This document shows positions 1 to 5,603 of a stretch of 5,944 bases of DNA, piece by piece. The stretch spans positions 1 through 5,944 of the forward strand of contig CANGML010000116.1 of the NCBI GenBank assembly GCA_947454585.1, given 5' to 3'. A program made the position numbers and the translations under genes. The stretch is from Comamonadaceae bacterium (GTDB lineage Bacteria; Pseudomonadota; Gammaproteobacteria; Burkholderiales; Burkholderiaceae_C). The first letter of the stretch is position 1. The number at the start of each line of letters is the position of its first letter. The notes under the pieces are model-generated. The model was not told the DNA's origin. It was given only the letters and a program-made list of their open reading frames with translations, and searched no databases.

Positions 1-498
1 ATAGGCCACTTGGGCCGAGCCCGTCCAGCGAATGCCCGAGGTGGACGAGATGTTTACCACCGCGCCTGCCCCTTGTTGTGCCATCAAAGGCAGCACGTGC
101 TTGCACATCAAAAAAACGCTTTTGAGGTTGTGATCGATCTGCGCGTCCCACACCTCTTCGCTCATCTCCACAGGGCCCCCGGCGGCCGAGCCGCCCACGT
201 TGTTGACCAACACATCGATGCGCCCAAAGCGCGCCAAGGTGGCTTGCACAGCGGCTTGAATGGAGGCGGTGTCCGTCACGTCACAAGTCATGGACGCAAT
301 CTCGCCGCCATGGGTGTCACGCACCGCATGGGCGCGTTCCAGGGTTTCTGCCAAACGGTCTGGGTCACGGTCGAGGGCCATGACTTTGGCGCCTTCTTGC
401 ACCAGGCGCACGGCGATGGCGCGGCCATTGCCCCAGCCGGGTCCTACCGAGCCCGCGCCGGTGACGAGCACCACTTTGTCTTGCAGTCGGCCTGTCAT
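1..498 (-). CDS. Short-chain dehydrogenase/reductase (SDR), C-terminus cut by window edge
   Basis: The 166 visible residues form the N-terminal two thirds of a classical SDR with a Rossmann fold, an NAD(P)-dependent alcohol/ketone oxidoreductase of the cytoplasm. Visible motifs are a glycine-rich cofactor loop with a short insertion (TGAGSVGPGWGNG, residues 13-25), an acidic residue at the end of the second strand (D43 in ALDRDP, which favours NAD over NADP), CDVTD (72-76), the NNVGG version of the NNAG motif (99-103), the tetrad Asn (N124 in HNLKS) and the catalytic Ser in NISSTSG (S152). The last visible codon is the tyrosine expected in YxxxK (Y166), so the lysine lies outside the window. 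The ATG at 496-498 is chosen because an in-frame stop (TAA, 517-519, which also ends the upstream gene) lies six codons earlier. Its Shine-Dalgarno is weak. It is the last visible gene of the leftward operon, 18 nt after the hydrolase. Substrate unknown. Confidence 0.93.
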   Translation of the reverse strand, partial: MTGRLQDKVVLVTGAGSVGPGWGNGRAIAVRLVQEGAKVMALDRDPDRLAETLERAHAVRDTHGGEIASMTCDVTDTASIQAAVQATLARFGRIDVLVNNVGGSAAGGPVEMSEEVWDAQIDHNLKSVFLMCKHVLPLMAQQGAGAVVNISSTSGIRWTGSAQVAY

Positions 499-516
499 CT
501 GGCGTCGCTTTCTGTT

Positions 517-1395
517 TTAAAACCGGTACAGCGCTTGGGGGTTGTCCACCAACACGCGCTGCATGAGTTGTGGGGTGGGCATGATCTGCGCCAAGGCATC
601 GACCAGCACACCATCGTCGGGCACATGGGTGTGGTTGGGATGCGGCCAATCGGTGCCCCACACACATTGTTGCGGGAAGTGTTCGACCAAATACCGCGCC
701 AGTTGGATACCTCGCGCGTAGGGCGGCGTGGTCAAGGGCACGCGGGCTTGGATGCGGTCAATGCCACTGACCTTGACATGAAACTTGGGGTTGTCCAGCA
801 AGCGGCACAAGGCTTGGAAATCTTCGTGCTGAACACCCAGCTCAGCGTCCACGCGACCCATGTGGTCGATCACCACGGGCACGGCTGATTGTTCAAAGCA
901 AGGGGCCAAGGTGTGAATCAGGCTGCTTTCAAAATGCACTTGCAAATGCAACTGGTGATCGGCCAAGCGGTGGGTCAAGGCCACCAGTTCCTCGGGTGTG
1001 GCACCCATCCCTAAATGCTTCATGAAGTTAAAGCGCACCGCCCGAAAGCCCGCCGCAGCCAAGCGTTTGAGCTCGGCGTGGTCTACGCGTACAGGCGTCA
1101 AGGCCACGCCCAAGTAGTGGCCTTGACCGGCCGCGATGGCGTCTTCCACCACCGCGTTGTCCAAGCCATGCACCATGGATTGCACGATGACGCAGCGGCT
1201 GATGCCCAACTGCTGGTGCAGTGCAAAGAGTTTTTCTTTGGGGGCTTCAGCCGGTTGTGTGTTGCTGGTCGTGGCGTAAGGAAAGCGGTGCGTGGGGCCG
1301 AAGACATGCACGTGCGCATCGCAGGCGTTGGCGGGCAAACGCAGCTGGGGCTGCGAGGGCGTCGACATGTACGTTTGTGGCTGCGAGCTTGTCAC
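517..1395 (-). CDS. LigI-like amidohydrolase-superfamily hydrolase (lactone/pyrone hydrolase family)
   Basis: This 292-residue cytoplasmic protein with no signal peptide belongs to the COG3618-type amidohydrolases, TIM-barrel enzymes that hydrolyse lactones and include 2-pyrone-4,6-dicarboxylate hydrolase (LigI) and several sugar lactonases. Family landmarks are DAHVHVFGP (H28, H30), Tyr40, VHGLDN (H76), AVRFNF (R121), VIDHMGR (H178, R181), R214 and VWGTDWPHPN (D249, the probable general base), then VPDDG. From memory of LigI, these match its catalytic histidines, aspartate and most carboxylate-binding residues. Two pocket positions differ: His127 where LigI has Arg130, and His154 where it has Tyr156. 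The reaction is therefore probably C-O ring opening of a lactone or pyrone, with an uncertain substrate. The start is GTG (1393-1395) with AGAGGA five bases upstream. A later ATG (1366-1368) has no ribosome binding site. It lies between the cytochrome (21-nt gap) and the SDR (18-nt gap). Length is typical of the family. Confidence 0.92.
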   Translation of the reverse strand: MTSSQPQTYMSTPSQPQLRLPANACDAHVHVFGPTHRFPYATTSNTQPAEAPKEKLFALHQQLGISRCVIVQSMVHGLDNAVVEDAIAAGQGHYLGVALTPVRVDHAELKRLAAAGFRAVRFNFMKHLGMGATPEELVALTHRLADHQLHLQVHFESSLIHTLAPCFEQSAVPVVIDHMGRVDAELGVQHEDFQALCRLLDNPKFHVKVSGIDRIQARVPLTTPPYARGIQLARYLVEHFPQQCVWGTDWPHPNHTHVPDDGVLVDALAQIMPTPQLMQRVLVDNPQALYRF

Positions 1396-1400
1396 CGTGT

Positions 1401-1406
1401 TCCTCT
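1401..1406 (-). promoter_or_regulatory. Ribosome binding site deciding the GTG start of the hydrolase
   Basis: On the minus strand AGAGGA lies five bases before the GTG at 1393-1395. The first in-frame ATG, at 1366-1368, has nothing resembling a Shine-Dalgarno upstream, so this site decides the start. Confidence 0.75.
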
Positions 1407-1416
1407 GTGGATACGT

Positions 1417-2013
1417 TTAGGGCAAGCTGCGCGCATAGGCGGCCATGGCCTCAATTTCTTCGTCGGTCAAGCTGCGGGCTGCACTGGCCATGGTGCCGTC
1501 CATGTCGGCACGCGCGCCAGAGCGCAGGTTGCGCAGTTGGGCGACAAAGTACTCGGTCGATTGGCCCGACAAGCGGGGCACATGTTTTTGTCCTTGCAGC
1601 TGCGCGCCATGGCAGGACGAGCAATATTGTTGTTGGGCAATGTGTTGGCCGCGGGCAATTTTCTGCGCGTCACCGCCAGCTTGCGGTAGCGGCGCTGCTT
1701 GTGCAGCGTAGTGCGCGGCAATGTCACGCATGTCTTGTTCGCTCAGCGAGGTCGCGATGGCTTCCATGCCGCCACCTTTGCGACGTTGGTCGCGAAACTG
1801 CAGCAACTGATAAAAAATCGACAACTGCGGTTGCGCGGCCAGGTGCGGCACGCCCGGGATGTTGGACACGCCCTTGTCGCCATGGCAGGCCCCGCACACT
1901 TGTGCTTTGGCTTGGCCGGCGACGGCATCAGGCGCTGCCCAGCTGGCAGGCGTGGTCAGCGTTATCAAAAAAAAGGCCATTCCCTGAATGGCCTTTGACA
2001 CATGCGTTGACAT
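1417..2013 (-). CDS. Diheme cytochrome c, c4-like, exported
   Basis: This 198-residue periplasmic electron carrier has two class I cytochrome c domains. The N-terminus looks like a signal peptide (K7, a hydrophobic core MAFFLITL from residue 12, then PASWA, with cleavage near 26-27). Heme-binding CxxCH motifs are CGACH (40-44) and CSSCH (131-135). Likely axial methionines are M83 in GGMEAIA and M175 in DGTMASA, each followed by the usual LSxxD/LTDEE helix start and an A-H/A-Y turn. Length and symmetric domain layout fit the cytochrome c4 family. It probably takes electrons from the PQQ-type dehydrogenase encoded just upstream and passes them to the respiratory chain; that pairing is inferred from operon position. 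The ATG (2011-2013) overlaps the preceding stop as TAATG and has no Shine-Dalgarno, so translation probably depends on coupling. An internal ATG at 1978-1980 would lose the charged n-region. A terminator-like hairpin sits within codons 6-16. Confidence 0.95.
   Translation of the reverse strand: MSTHVSKAIQGMAFFLITLTTPASWAAPDAVAGQAKAQVCGACHGDKGVSNIPGVPHLAAQPQLSIFYQLLQFRDQRRKGGGMEAIATSLSEQDMRDIAAHYAAQAAPLPQAGGDAQKIARGQHIAQQQYCSSCHGAQLQGQKHVPRLSGQSTEYFVAQLRNLRSGARADMDGTMASAARSLTDEEIEAMAAYARSLP
1967..1996 (-). terminator. Intrinsic-terminator-like hairpin inside the cytochrome start region (candidate attenuator)
   Basis: Read on the minus strand, AAAGGCCATTC (1996-1986), loop AGG (1985-1983) and GAATGGCCTTT (1982-1972) form a perfect 11-bp stem. 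The run of T continues to 1967, giving eight Ts in a row. This is the textbook shape of a Rho-independent terminator, and only in this direction, because the plus-strand copy has no T tract after it. The stem begins 17 bases after the dehydrogenase stop, yet lies within the signal-peptide codons of the cytochrome gene. It could end part of the transcripts after the dehydrogenase, or be kept open by ribosomes translating the cytochrome. Function is inferred; the structure is seen. Confidence 0.6.
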
Positions 2014-2015
2014 TA
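2011..2015 (-). promoter_or_regulatory. TAATG stop/start overlap (translational coupling site)
   Basis: The TAA ending the dehydrogenase (2015-2013) shares its last base with the ATG starting the cytochrome (2013-2011). The 17 bases before the ATG contain no purine-rich Shine-Dalgarno, so a ribosome terminating here and re-initiating is the simplest way to translate the cytochrome. Confidence 0.7.
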
Positions 2016-3248
2016 TTTGCTGTGAGAGATGCGGAAGATCGCGCCAGCCACGTCGTCAGACACCAACATGGAGCCGTCTTTCATGACATGCACGTCAGCG
2101 GGACGACCCCAGAATTCTTCACCTTGCTTCCAGCCAGAGACGAAGACTTCTTTTTTGGTCACGTTGCCTTTGGCATCGAGTGCCACGCGCACCACGTCGT
2201 AGCCTGACATCTTGGTGCGGTTCCATGAACCATGTTCAGCAATGAAGATGTTGTGGGTGTACTCAGCGGGGAACTGCTTGCCGGTGTAGAAGCGCATGCC
2301 CAAGGCAGCCACGTGGGGGCCAATCTTCAAGACAGGCTTGTCGAACTCATCGCACGAACGGCCTTTGCCGAAGTCGATGTCCAGCAAGTCGCCTTGGTGG
2401 CAGAAGGGGTAGCCAAAGTTCATGCCTTTGCGGGTCACGCGGTGCAAGGTGTCGTTGGGCAGATCGTCATTCACCCAGTCACGCGCATTGTTGGTGAACC
2501 AGAGTTCTTTGGTGACAGGGTGGAAGTCCATGCCCACGCTGTTACGCACGCCGTGTGCCACGGTTTCCAAGATGTTGGTCTTGAGGTTCAAGCGCACGAT
2601 GACCGCATGGGTCACCGGTTGCACGGTGATGTTGGCAGGGGTGCCGATTTGGAAATACAAGTAGTTGCCATCGGGGCTCAACTTCATGAACTTCCAGCCG
2701 TGGGGTTCGTCTTTGGGCAGCGCGTCAAACACAACCACGGGTGCGGGTGGGTTGTCCAAGTTGGCTTCGATGTTGTCGTAGCGAATGATGCGCGACAACT
2801 CGGCGACATACAGTGCGCCATCTTTGAAGACCACGCCGTTCGGGCGATGCAGGCCTTTGGCAATGGTTTTGACTTCACGCTTGCCGTCTTTTTCGACCAC
2901 GGCATAGACGTTGCCAGGAAAACGTGTGCCGACAAACAAGGTGCCTTTGGGGGACTGCACCATGGAGCGTGCGTTGGGCATGCCTGAGGCCCACAGCTCG
3001 GCTTTGAAGCCTGCGGGCACTTTGAGTTTGTCGGTGGGGATGTCGCTCGCGGGCAAGGCTGTCATGCCTGGGGGATGCGGCACCAAATTGAGCGCGGCTT
3101 GTTCGGGGGTGCGGCCTTGTGCCCATGTGGGCGGAATAGCCGAGGCAGGGGGCGCTGCAGGCGCTTGCGCCATGGCAAAGCCGCTGATAGCCATACCTAG
3201 GGTAAGCACGGACTTTTGGAAGGTCTGGGTCAAGTGTTGAAGTTTCAC
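2013..3248 (-). CDS. Exported PQQ-type sorbosone/aldose dehydrogenase, beta-propeller
   Basis: This 411-residue secreted protein belongs to the six-bladed beta-propeller family of soluble glucose, aldose and L-sorbosone dehydrogenases, which oxidise sugars or aldehydes in the periplasm using PQQ and calcium. A signal peptide ends near AMA/QA (residue 27), followed by a Pro/Ala-rich linker. Propeller motifs include LHRPNGVVF (133-141), PHGWKFMKLSPDG (182-194), GVRNSVGMDFHP (233-244), NARDWVNDDLP (254-264), NFGYPFCHQG (277-286), IFIAEHGSWNR (334-344) and GRPADVHVMKDG (381-392). His183 sits ten residues before the PD turn, as does the catalytic base His144 of Acinetobacter soluble glucose dehydrogenase. 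Arg235-Asn236 match its PQQ-binding RN pair. The only two cysteines, C283 and C299, may form a disulfide. The start is GTG (3246-3248) with AGGAG six bases upstream. It is the first gene of the leftward operon, overlapping the cytochrome by one base. The true substrate cannot be told from sequence. Confidence 0.9.
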   Translation of the reverse strand: MKLQHLTQTFQKSVLTLGMAISGFAMAQAPAAPPASAIPPTWAQGRTPEQAALNLVPHPPGMTALPASDIPTDKLKVPAGFKAELWASGMPNARSMVQSPKGTLFVGTRFPGNVYAVVEKDGKREVKTIAKGLHRPNGVVFKDGALYVAELSRIIRYDNIEANLDNPPAPVVVFDALPKDEPHGWKFMKLSPDGNYLYFQIGTPANITVQPVTHAVIVRLNLKTNILETVAHGVRNSVGMDFHPVTKELWFTNNARDWVNDDLPNDTLHRVTRKGMNFGYPFCHQGDLLDIDFGKGRSCDEFDKPVLKIGPHVAALGMRFYTGKQFPAEYTHNIFIAEHGSWNRTKMSGYDVVRVALDAKGNVTKKEVFVSGWKQGEEFWGRPADVHVMKDGSMLVSDDVAGAIFRISHSK

Positions 3249-3254
3249 GGGGGT

Positions 3255-3259
3255 CTCCT
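3255..3259 (-). promoter_or_regulatory. Strong ribosome binding site of the dehydrogenase GTG start
   Basis: On the minus strand AAAGGAGA contains AGGAG six bases before the GTG at 3246-3248, which supports the rare start codon. A short inverted repeat, TCCTT-CCA-AAGGA (3268-3256), overlaps this site and could weakly hide it in the mRNA. Confidence 0.8.
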
Positions 3260-3332
3260 TTGGAAGGACTTGAATTAAAAACGCAATTGCCTGTCCAAGG
3301 AGTCACCAAGGCGATTCAGGCGCAGGCTATTT

Positions 3333-3361
3333 TTGAGTACAACCCCGAGTGTTAATCTATT
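3333..3361 (+). promoter_or_regulatory. Candidate sigma70-like promoter for the SulP gene
   Basis: TTGAGT (3333-3338) and TCTATT (3356-3361) each match the -35 and -10 consensus at four of six bases and are separated by 17 bases. Transcription from it would begin near 3367-3369, which is the ATG of the SulP gene, implying a leaderless or nearly leaderless message. This would explain the lack of a Shine-Dalgarno there. The match is weak and could be chance. Confidence 0.3.
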
Positions 3362-3366
3362 CCGGT

Positions 3367-5577
3367 ATGAAGACAACCCAACCCCCTCACTCCTCCCCCC
3401 TTTCCGGCGATATCTGGGGCGGCTTTGCCGCCATGTTGGTGGCCTTGCCATCGGCCATCGCTTTCGGCGTGACGATCTTTTCGCCGCTGGGCGCTGACTT
3501 TGGTGCCAAGGGGGCATTGGCCGGCATGTTGGGGGTGACGGCGCTGGGCTTGATTGCCGCCACCTTTGGCGGCACGCAGCGCTTGATCTCGGCACCCTGC
3601 GCGCCTGCAGCCGCCGTGCTGTCGGCCTTGACGATTCAAATGACACAGCAAGGCTCGGGTGTGGGCGCGGTGGTGCTGACCTTGTTCTTGGTCGCCTTCG
3701 TCAGCAGCTTGGTACAAATCTCATTTGGCTTGCTGCGTATTGGCGAATTGATCAAGTACATGCCTTTTCCGGTGGTGAGCGGCTACCTGAGCGGGGTGGG
3801 CTTGATCATTGTGATGAGCCAGTTGCCCAAATGGATGGCTTTGCCCAAGGGCATGAATTGGTGGCAGGGGCTGCATGCGATCGAGCTGTGGCAGCCCGCC
3901 AGTTTGATGGTGGGGGCGGCTACGGCGGCCTTCATGCTGTTGGCGCCGCGTCTGCTGAAAAGCGTGCCGGCGGTGATTGTGGGTTTGCTGGGCGGCATGG
4001 CCACGTATTGGGTGTTGGCGTTGACCGCTTGGCCCGAGTTGCGTGAGTTGCACAACAACCCCTTCATCATTGGCCCTTTGGCGGTGGGTGGGGAAGGCTT
4101 TTTTGAATCCTTGTTAGACCCCTTCAGAAGCCTCAGTGAATCTGGCTTTCCGTCGTGGACGCAGATTGCTTTTCCTGCCATGACCTTGGCGGTGTTGTTG
4201 TCGATCGACACGCTCAAAACCTGTGTGGTGTTGGATGCGATGACGGGCTCACGCCATGACTCCAACCAAGAGTTGATTGGGCAGGGCTTGGGCAACTTGG
4301 CCTCTTCCTTGATCGGTGGCGCACCGGGGGCAGGCACCATGGGTGCGACGCTGGTGAACAAAGCCAGCGGCGGCACCACCTATTTGTCGGGCGTGTTCCA
4401 AGGCGTGTGGTCGCTCTTGGCCATCTTGTTGCTGACCTCTGTCATTGCCTGGGTGCCCGTGGCGGCGTTGGCGGCCTTGTTGATCGTGATCGGTGTCAAG
4501 ATGATCGATTGGCATTCGTTGCAATTGCTCAAGGCCAAAGACACCATGCTGGATTTCGCGGTGATCTTGTTGGTGGTGATCGTGGCCAACACCGTGAGCT
4601 TGATCGCCGCGTCGGGGGTGGGGGTGGCGATGGCCATTCTGTTGTTTTTGCGCGAGCAAATTCACACCAGCACGATTCGCCGCAAGTCGTTTGGCGACAA
4701 GGTGTTTTCGTCACGCGTGCGCGGTCAACGCGAGCGCGATGTGTTGGTGGAGACTGGCAGCCACACGGTGATTTATGAGCTGCAAGGCAGCTTGTTTTTT
4801 GGCACCACCGATCAGCTCTACAGCGCGATTGAGCCCGAGCTGAGCAACGCCAAATTTGTGGTGCTCGACTTTTTGCGCGTGCAATCGATGGACATGACGG
4901 CGGGCCACATGATTGAGCGCATCCGCAACATGTTGTCCGAACGCCATGCCAAGTTGGTGCTGACCCGTGTGCCCGAGCGTTTGCCCAGTGGGCGTGACTT
5001 GCGTACCTATGTGGACCATATCGGCCTGTTGTCCGACAGCACGGCCAAAATTTTTGATGAGCTGGACGAAGCGCTGGAGTGGATTGAGGACGAAACCTTG
5101 GCGCTGGCCGGCCATGCGCATGTGTCGAAGGAAGGCATCCCGTTGGCTAAGTTTGAGCTCTTCCACGGCTTGAATGCCCAAGAGATTGCCGCCTTGGAGC
5201 GTTGTGTGCAACGCCATGTGTACCAAGAGGGTGACCTGGTGTTCAGCGCGGACTCCACCGGTCACGAGTTGATGTTGATCAGCCGTGGCGAGGTGAAGGT
5301 GAGCCTGCCTTTGGCGAACGGCAAAACCATCCACTTGACCACCTTCAGCCGTGGTCAGTTCTTTGGCGAGATGTCGTTCTTAGACGGACGTGCCCACTCC
5401 GCCGATATTCATGCCACCCGTGAAACCGAGCTACTGGCGATTGACCGCAAGGCCTTTGCCACCGTCGCTGCGGGCGACCCCGTGATGAGCGTCAGCGTCA
5501 TGCGTGCCGTGGCCTTGGCCATCGCCGATCGCTTGCGCCATGCGAATGCCGAGTTGCGCGAAATGCGACAGGCCTAA
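3367..5577 (+). CDS. SulP-family anion transporter with STAS and cyclic-nucleotide-binding-like domains
   Basis: This 736-residue inner-membrane protein has three parts. Residues about 14-428 hold the multi-span SulP transport core, with the TM3 motif [10 protein letters not shown] (74-83), LSIDTLKT (278-285), [15 protein letters not shown] (296-310) and [15 protein letters not shown] (317-331). Residues about 457-579 form a STAS domain ([12 protein letters not shown] at 473; [14 protein letters not shown] at 498-511). Residues about 596-729 form a CRP-like cyclic-nucleotide-binding fold with [10 protein letters not shown] (665-674). The core resembles the Na+-dependent bicarbonate transporter BicA, with D281 and T285 spaced like its Asp258/Thr262, and it lacks the Ser-Arg pair common in sulfate-type SulP and SLC26 proteins (Gly326-Ala327 here). 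Substrate is uncertain: bicarbonate, sulfate, a dicarboxylate or another oxyanion. The ATG at 3367 is preferred over an in-frame GTG at 3349; neither has a clear Shine-Dalgarno. It is divergent from the dehydrogenase operon and lies 26 nt before the molybdenum-hydroxylase subunit gene. Confidence 0.94.
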   Translation: MKTTQPPHSSPLSGDIWGGFAAMLVALPSAIAFGVTIFSPLGADFGAKGALAGMLGVTALGLIAATFGGTQRLISAPCAPAAAVLSALTIQMTQQGSGVGAVVLTLFLVAFVSSLVQISFGLLRIGELIKYMPFPVVSGYLSGVGLIIVMSQLPKWMALPKGMNWWQGLHAIELWQPASLMVGAATAAFMLLAPRLLKSVPAVIVGLLGGMATYWVLALTAWPELRELHNNPFIIGPLAVGGEGFFESLLDPFRSLSESGFPSWTQIAFPAMTLAVLLSIDTLKTCVVLDAMTGSRHDSNQELIGQGLGNLASSLIGGAPGAGTMGATLVNKASGGTTYLSGVFQGVWSLLAILLLTSVIAWVPVAALAALLIVIGVKMIDWHSLQLLKAKDTMLDFAVILLVVIVANTVSLIAASGVGVAMAILLFLREQIHTSTIRRKSFGDKVFSSRVRGQRERDVLVETGSHTVIYELQGSLFFGTTDQLYSAIEPELSNAKFVVLDFLRVQSMDMTAGHMIERIRNMLSERHAKLVLTRVPERLPSGRDLRTYVDHIGLLSDSTAKIFDELDEALEWIEDETLALAGHAHVSKEGIPLAKFELFHGLNAQEIAALERCVQRHVYQEGDLVFSADSTGHELMLISRGEVKVSLPLANGKTIHLTTFSRGQFFGEMSFLDGRAHSADIHATRETELLAIDRKAFATVAAGDPVMSVSVMRAVALAIADRLRHANAELREMRQA

Positions 5578-5591
5578 CCCCTATTTCAACC

Positions 5592-5597
5592 AGGAGA
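5592..5597 (+). promoter_or_regulatory. Ribosome binding site of the [2Fe-2S] subunit gene
   Basis: AGGAGA ends six bases before the ATG at 5604 and fixes the start. The 26 bases between the SulP stop and this ATG contain no hairpin or evident promoter, so read-through from the SulP gene is likely. Confidence 0.8.
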
Positions 5598-5603
5598 CAA
5601 GCG

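Larger units (their letters stand above)
3249..3366. promoter_or_regulatory. Divergent promoter region between the two gene groups
   Basis: These 118 bases separate the two divergent start codons, so they must hold promoters for at least the leftward operon and probably the rightward genes. The AT-richest part (3271-3290) includes an 8-base palindrome, GCAATTGC (3283-3290). CCAAGG occurs twice with starts 11 bases apart (3295-3300 and 3306-3311), a spacing of about one helical turn. For the leftward operon, the best sigma70-like match is weak: TTGGAC then TAATTC on the minus strand with a short 15-base spacer (about 3299-3273). No known operator was recognised. Confidence 0.5.

Noticed and set aside
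10..888. A 292-codon open frame on the plus strand across the SDR and hydrolase genes
   Set aside because: It is antisense to two genes with clear family motifs. Its translation is rich in His, Gly and Arg with no recognisable motif, as expected of an antisense shadow in high-GC DNA.
1366..1368. ATG as an alternative start for the hydrolase
   Set aside because: There is no ribosome binding site upstream, whereas the GTG at 1393-1395 has AGAGGA at good spacing.
1978..1980. Internal ATG as the cytochrome start, which would place the hairpin partly outside the gene
   Set aside because: The resulting signal peptide would lack its positively charged n-region, and AGGGA directly abuts the ATG, too close to serve as a Shine-Dalgarno. 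Still the main alternative if the hairpin is a plain terminator.
1221..2207. A 328-codon plus-strand open frame across the cytochrome
   Set aside because: It is Arg/Ser/Cys-rich with no domain and overlaps the strongly supported cytochrome and dehydrogenase on the other strand.
2013..3248. Naming the dehydrogenase as soluble glucose dehydrogenase
   Set aside because: The propeller motifs are closer to the sorbosone/aldose dehydrogenase group, and the sugar specificity cannot be read from the sequence.
3283..3290. GCAATTGC palindrome as an operator
   Set aside because: Eight-base palindromes are common by chance and no flanking symmetry extends it.
3349..3366. Alternative GTG start adding six residues (MLIYSG) to the SulP protein
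   Set aside because: There is no Shine-Dalgarno, the added residues do not belong to the SulP fold, and they overlap the candidate -10 region.
3783..5334. Long minus-strand open frames within the SulP gene (3783-4379 and 4711-5334)
   Set aside because: They are antisense to a well-supported transporter, and their translations show no family features or ribosome binding sites.
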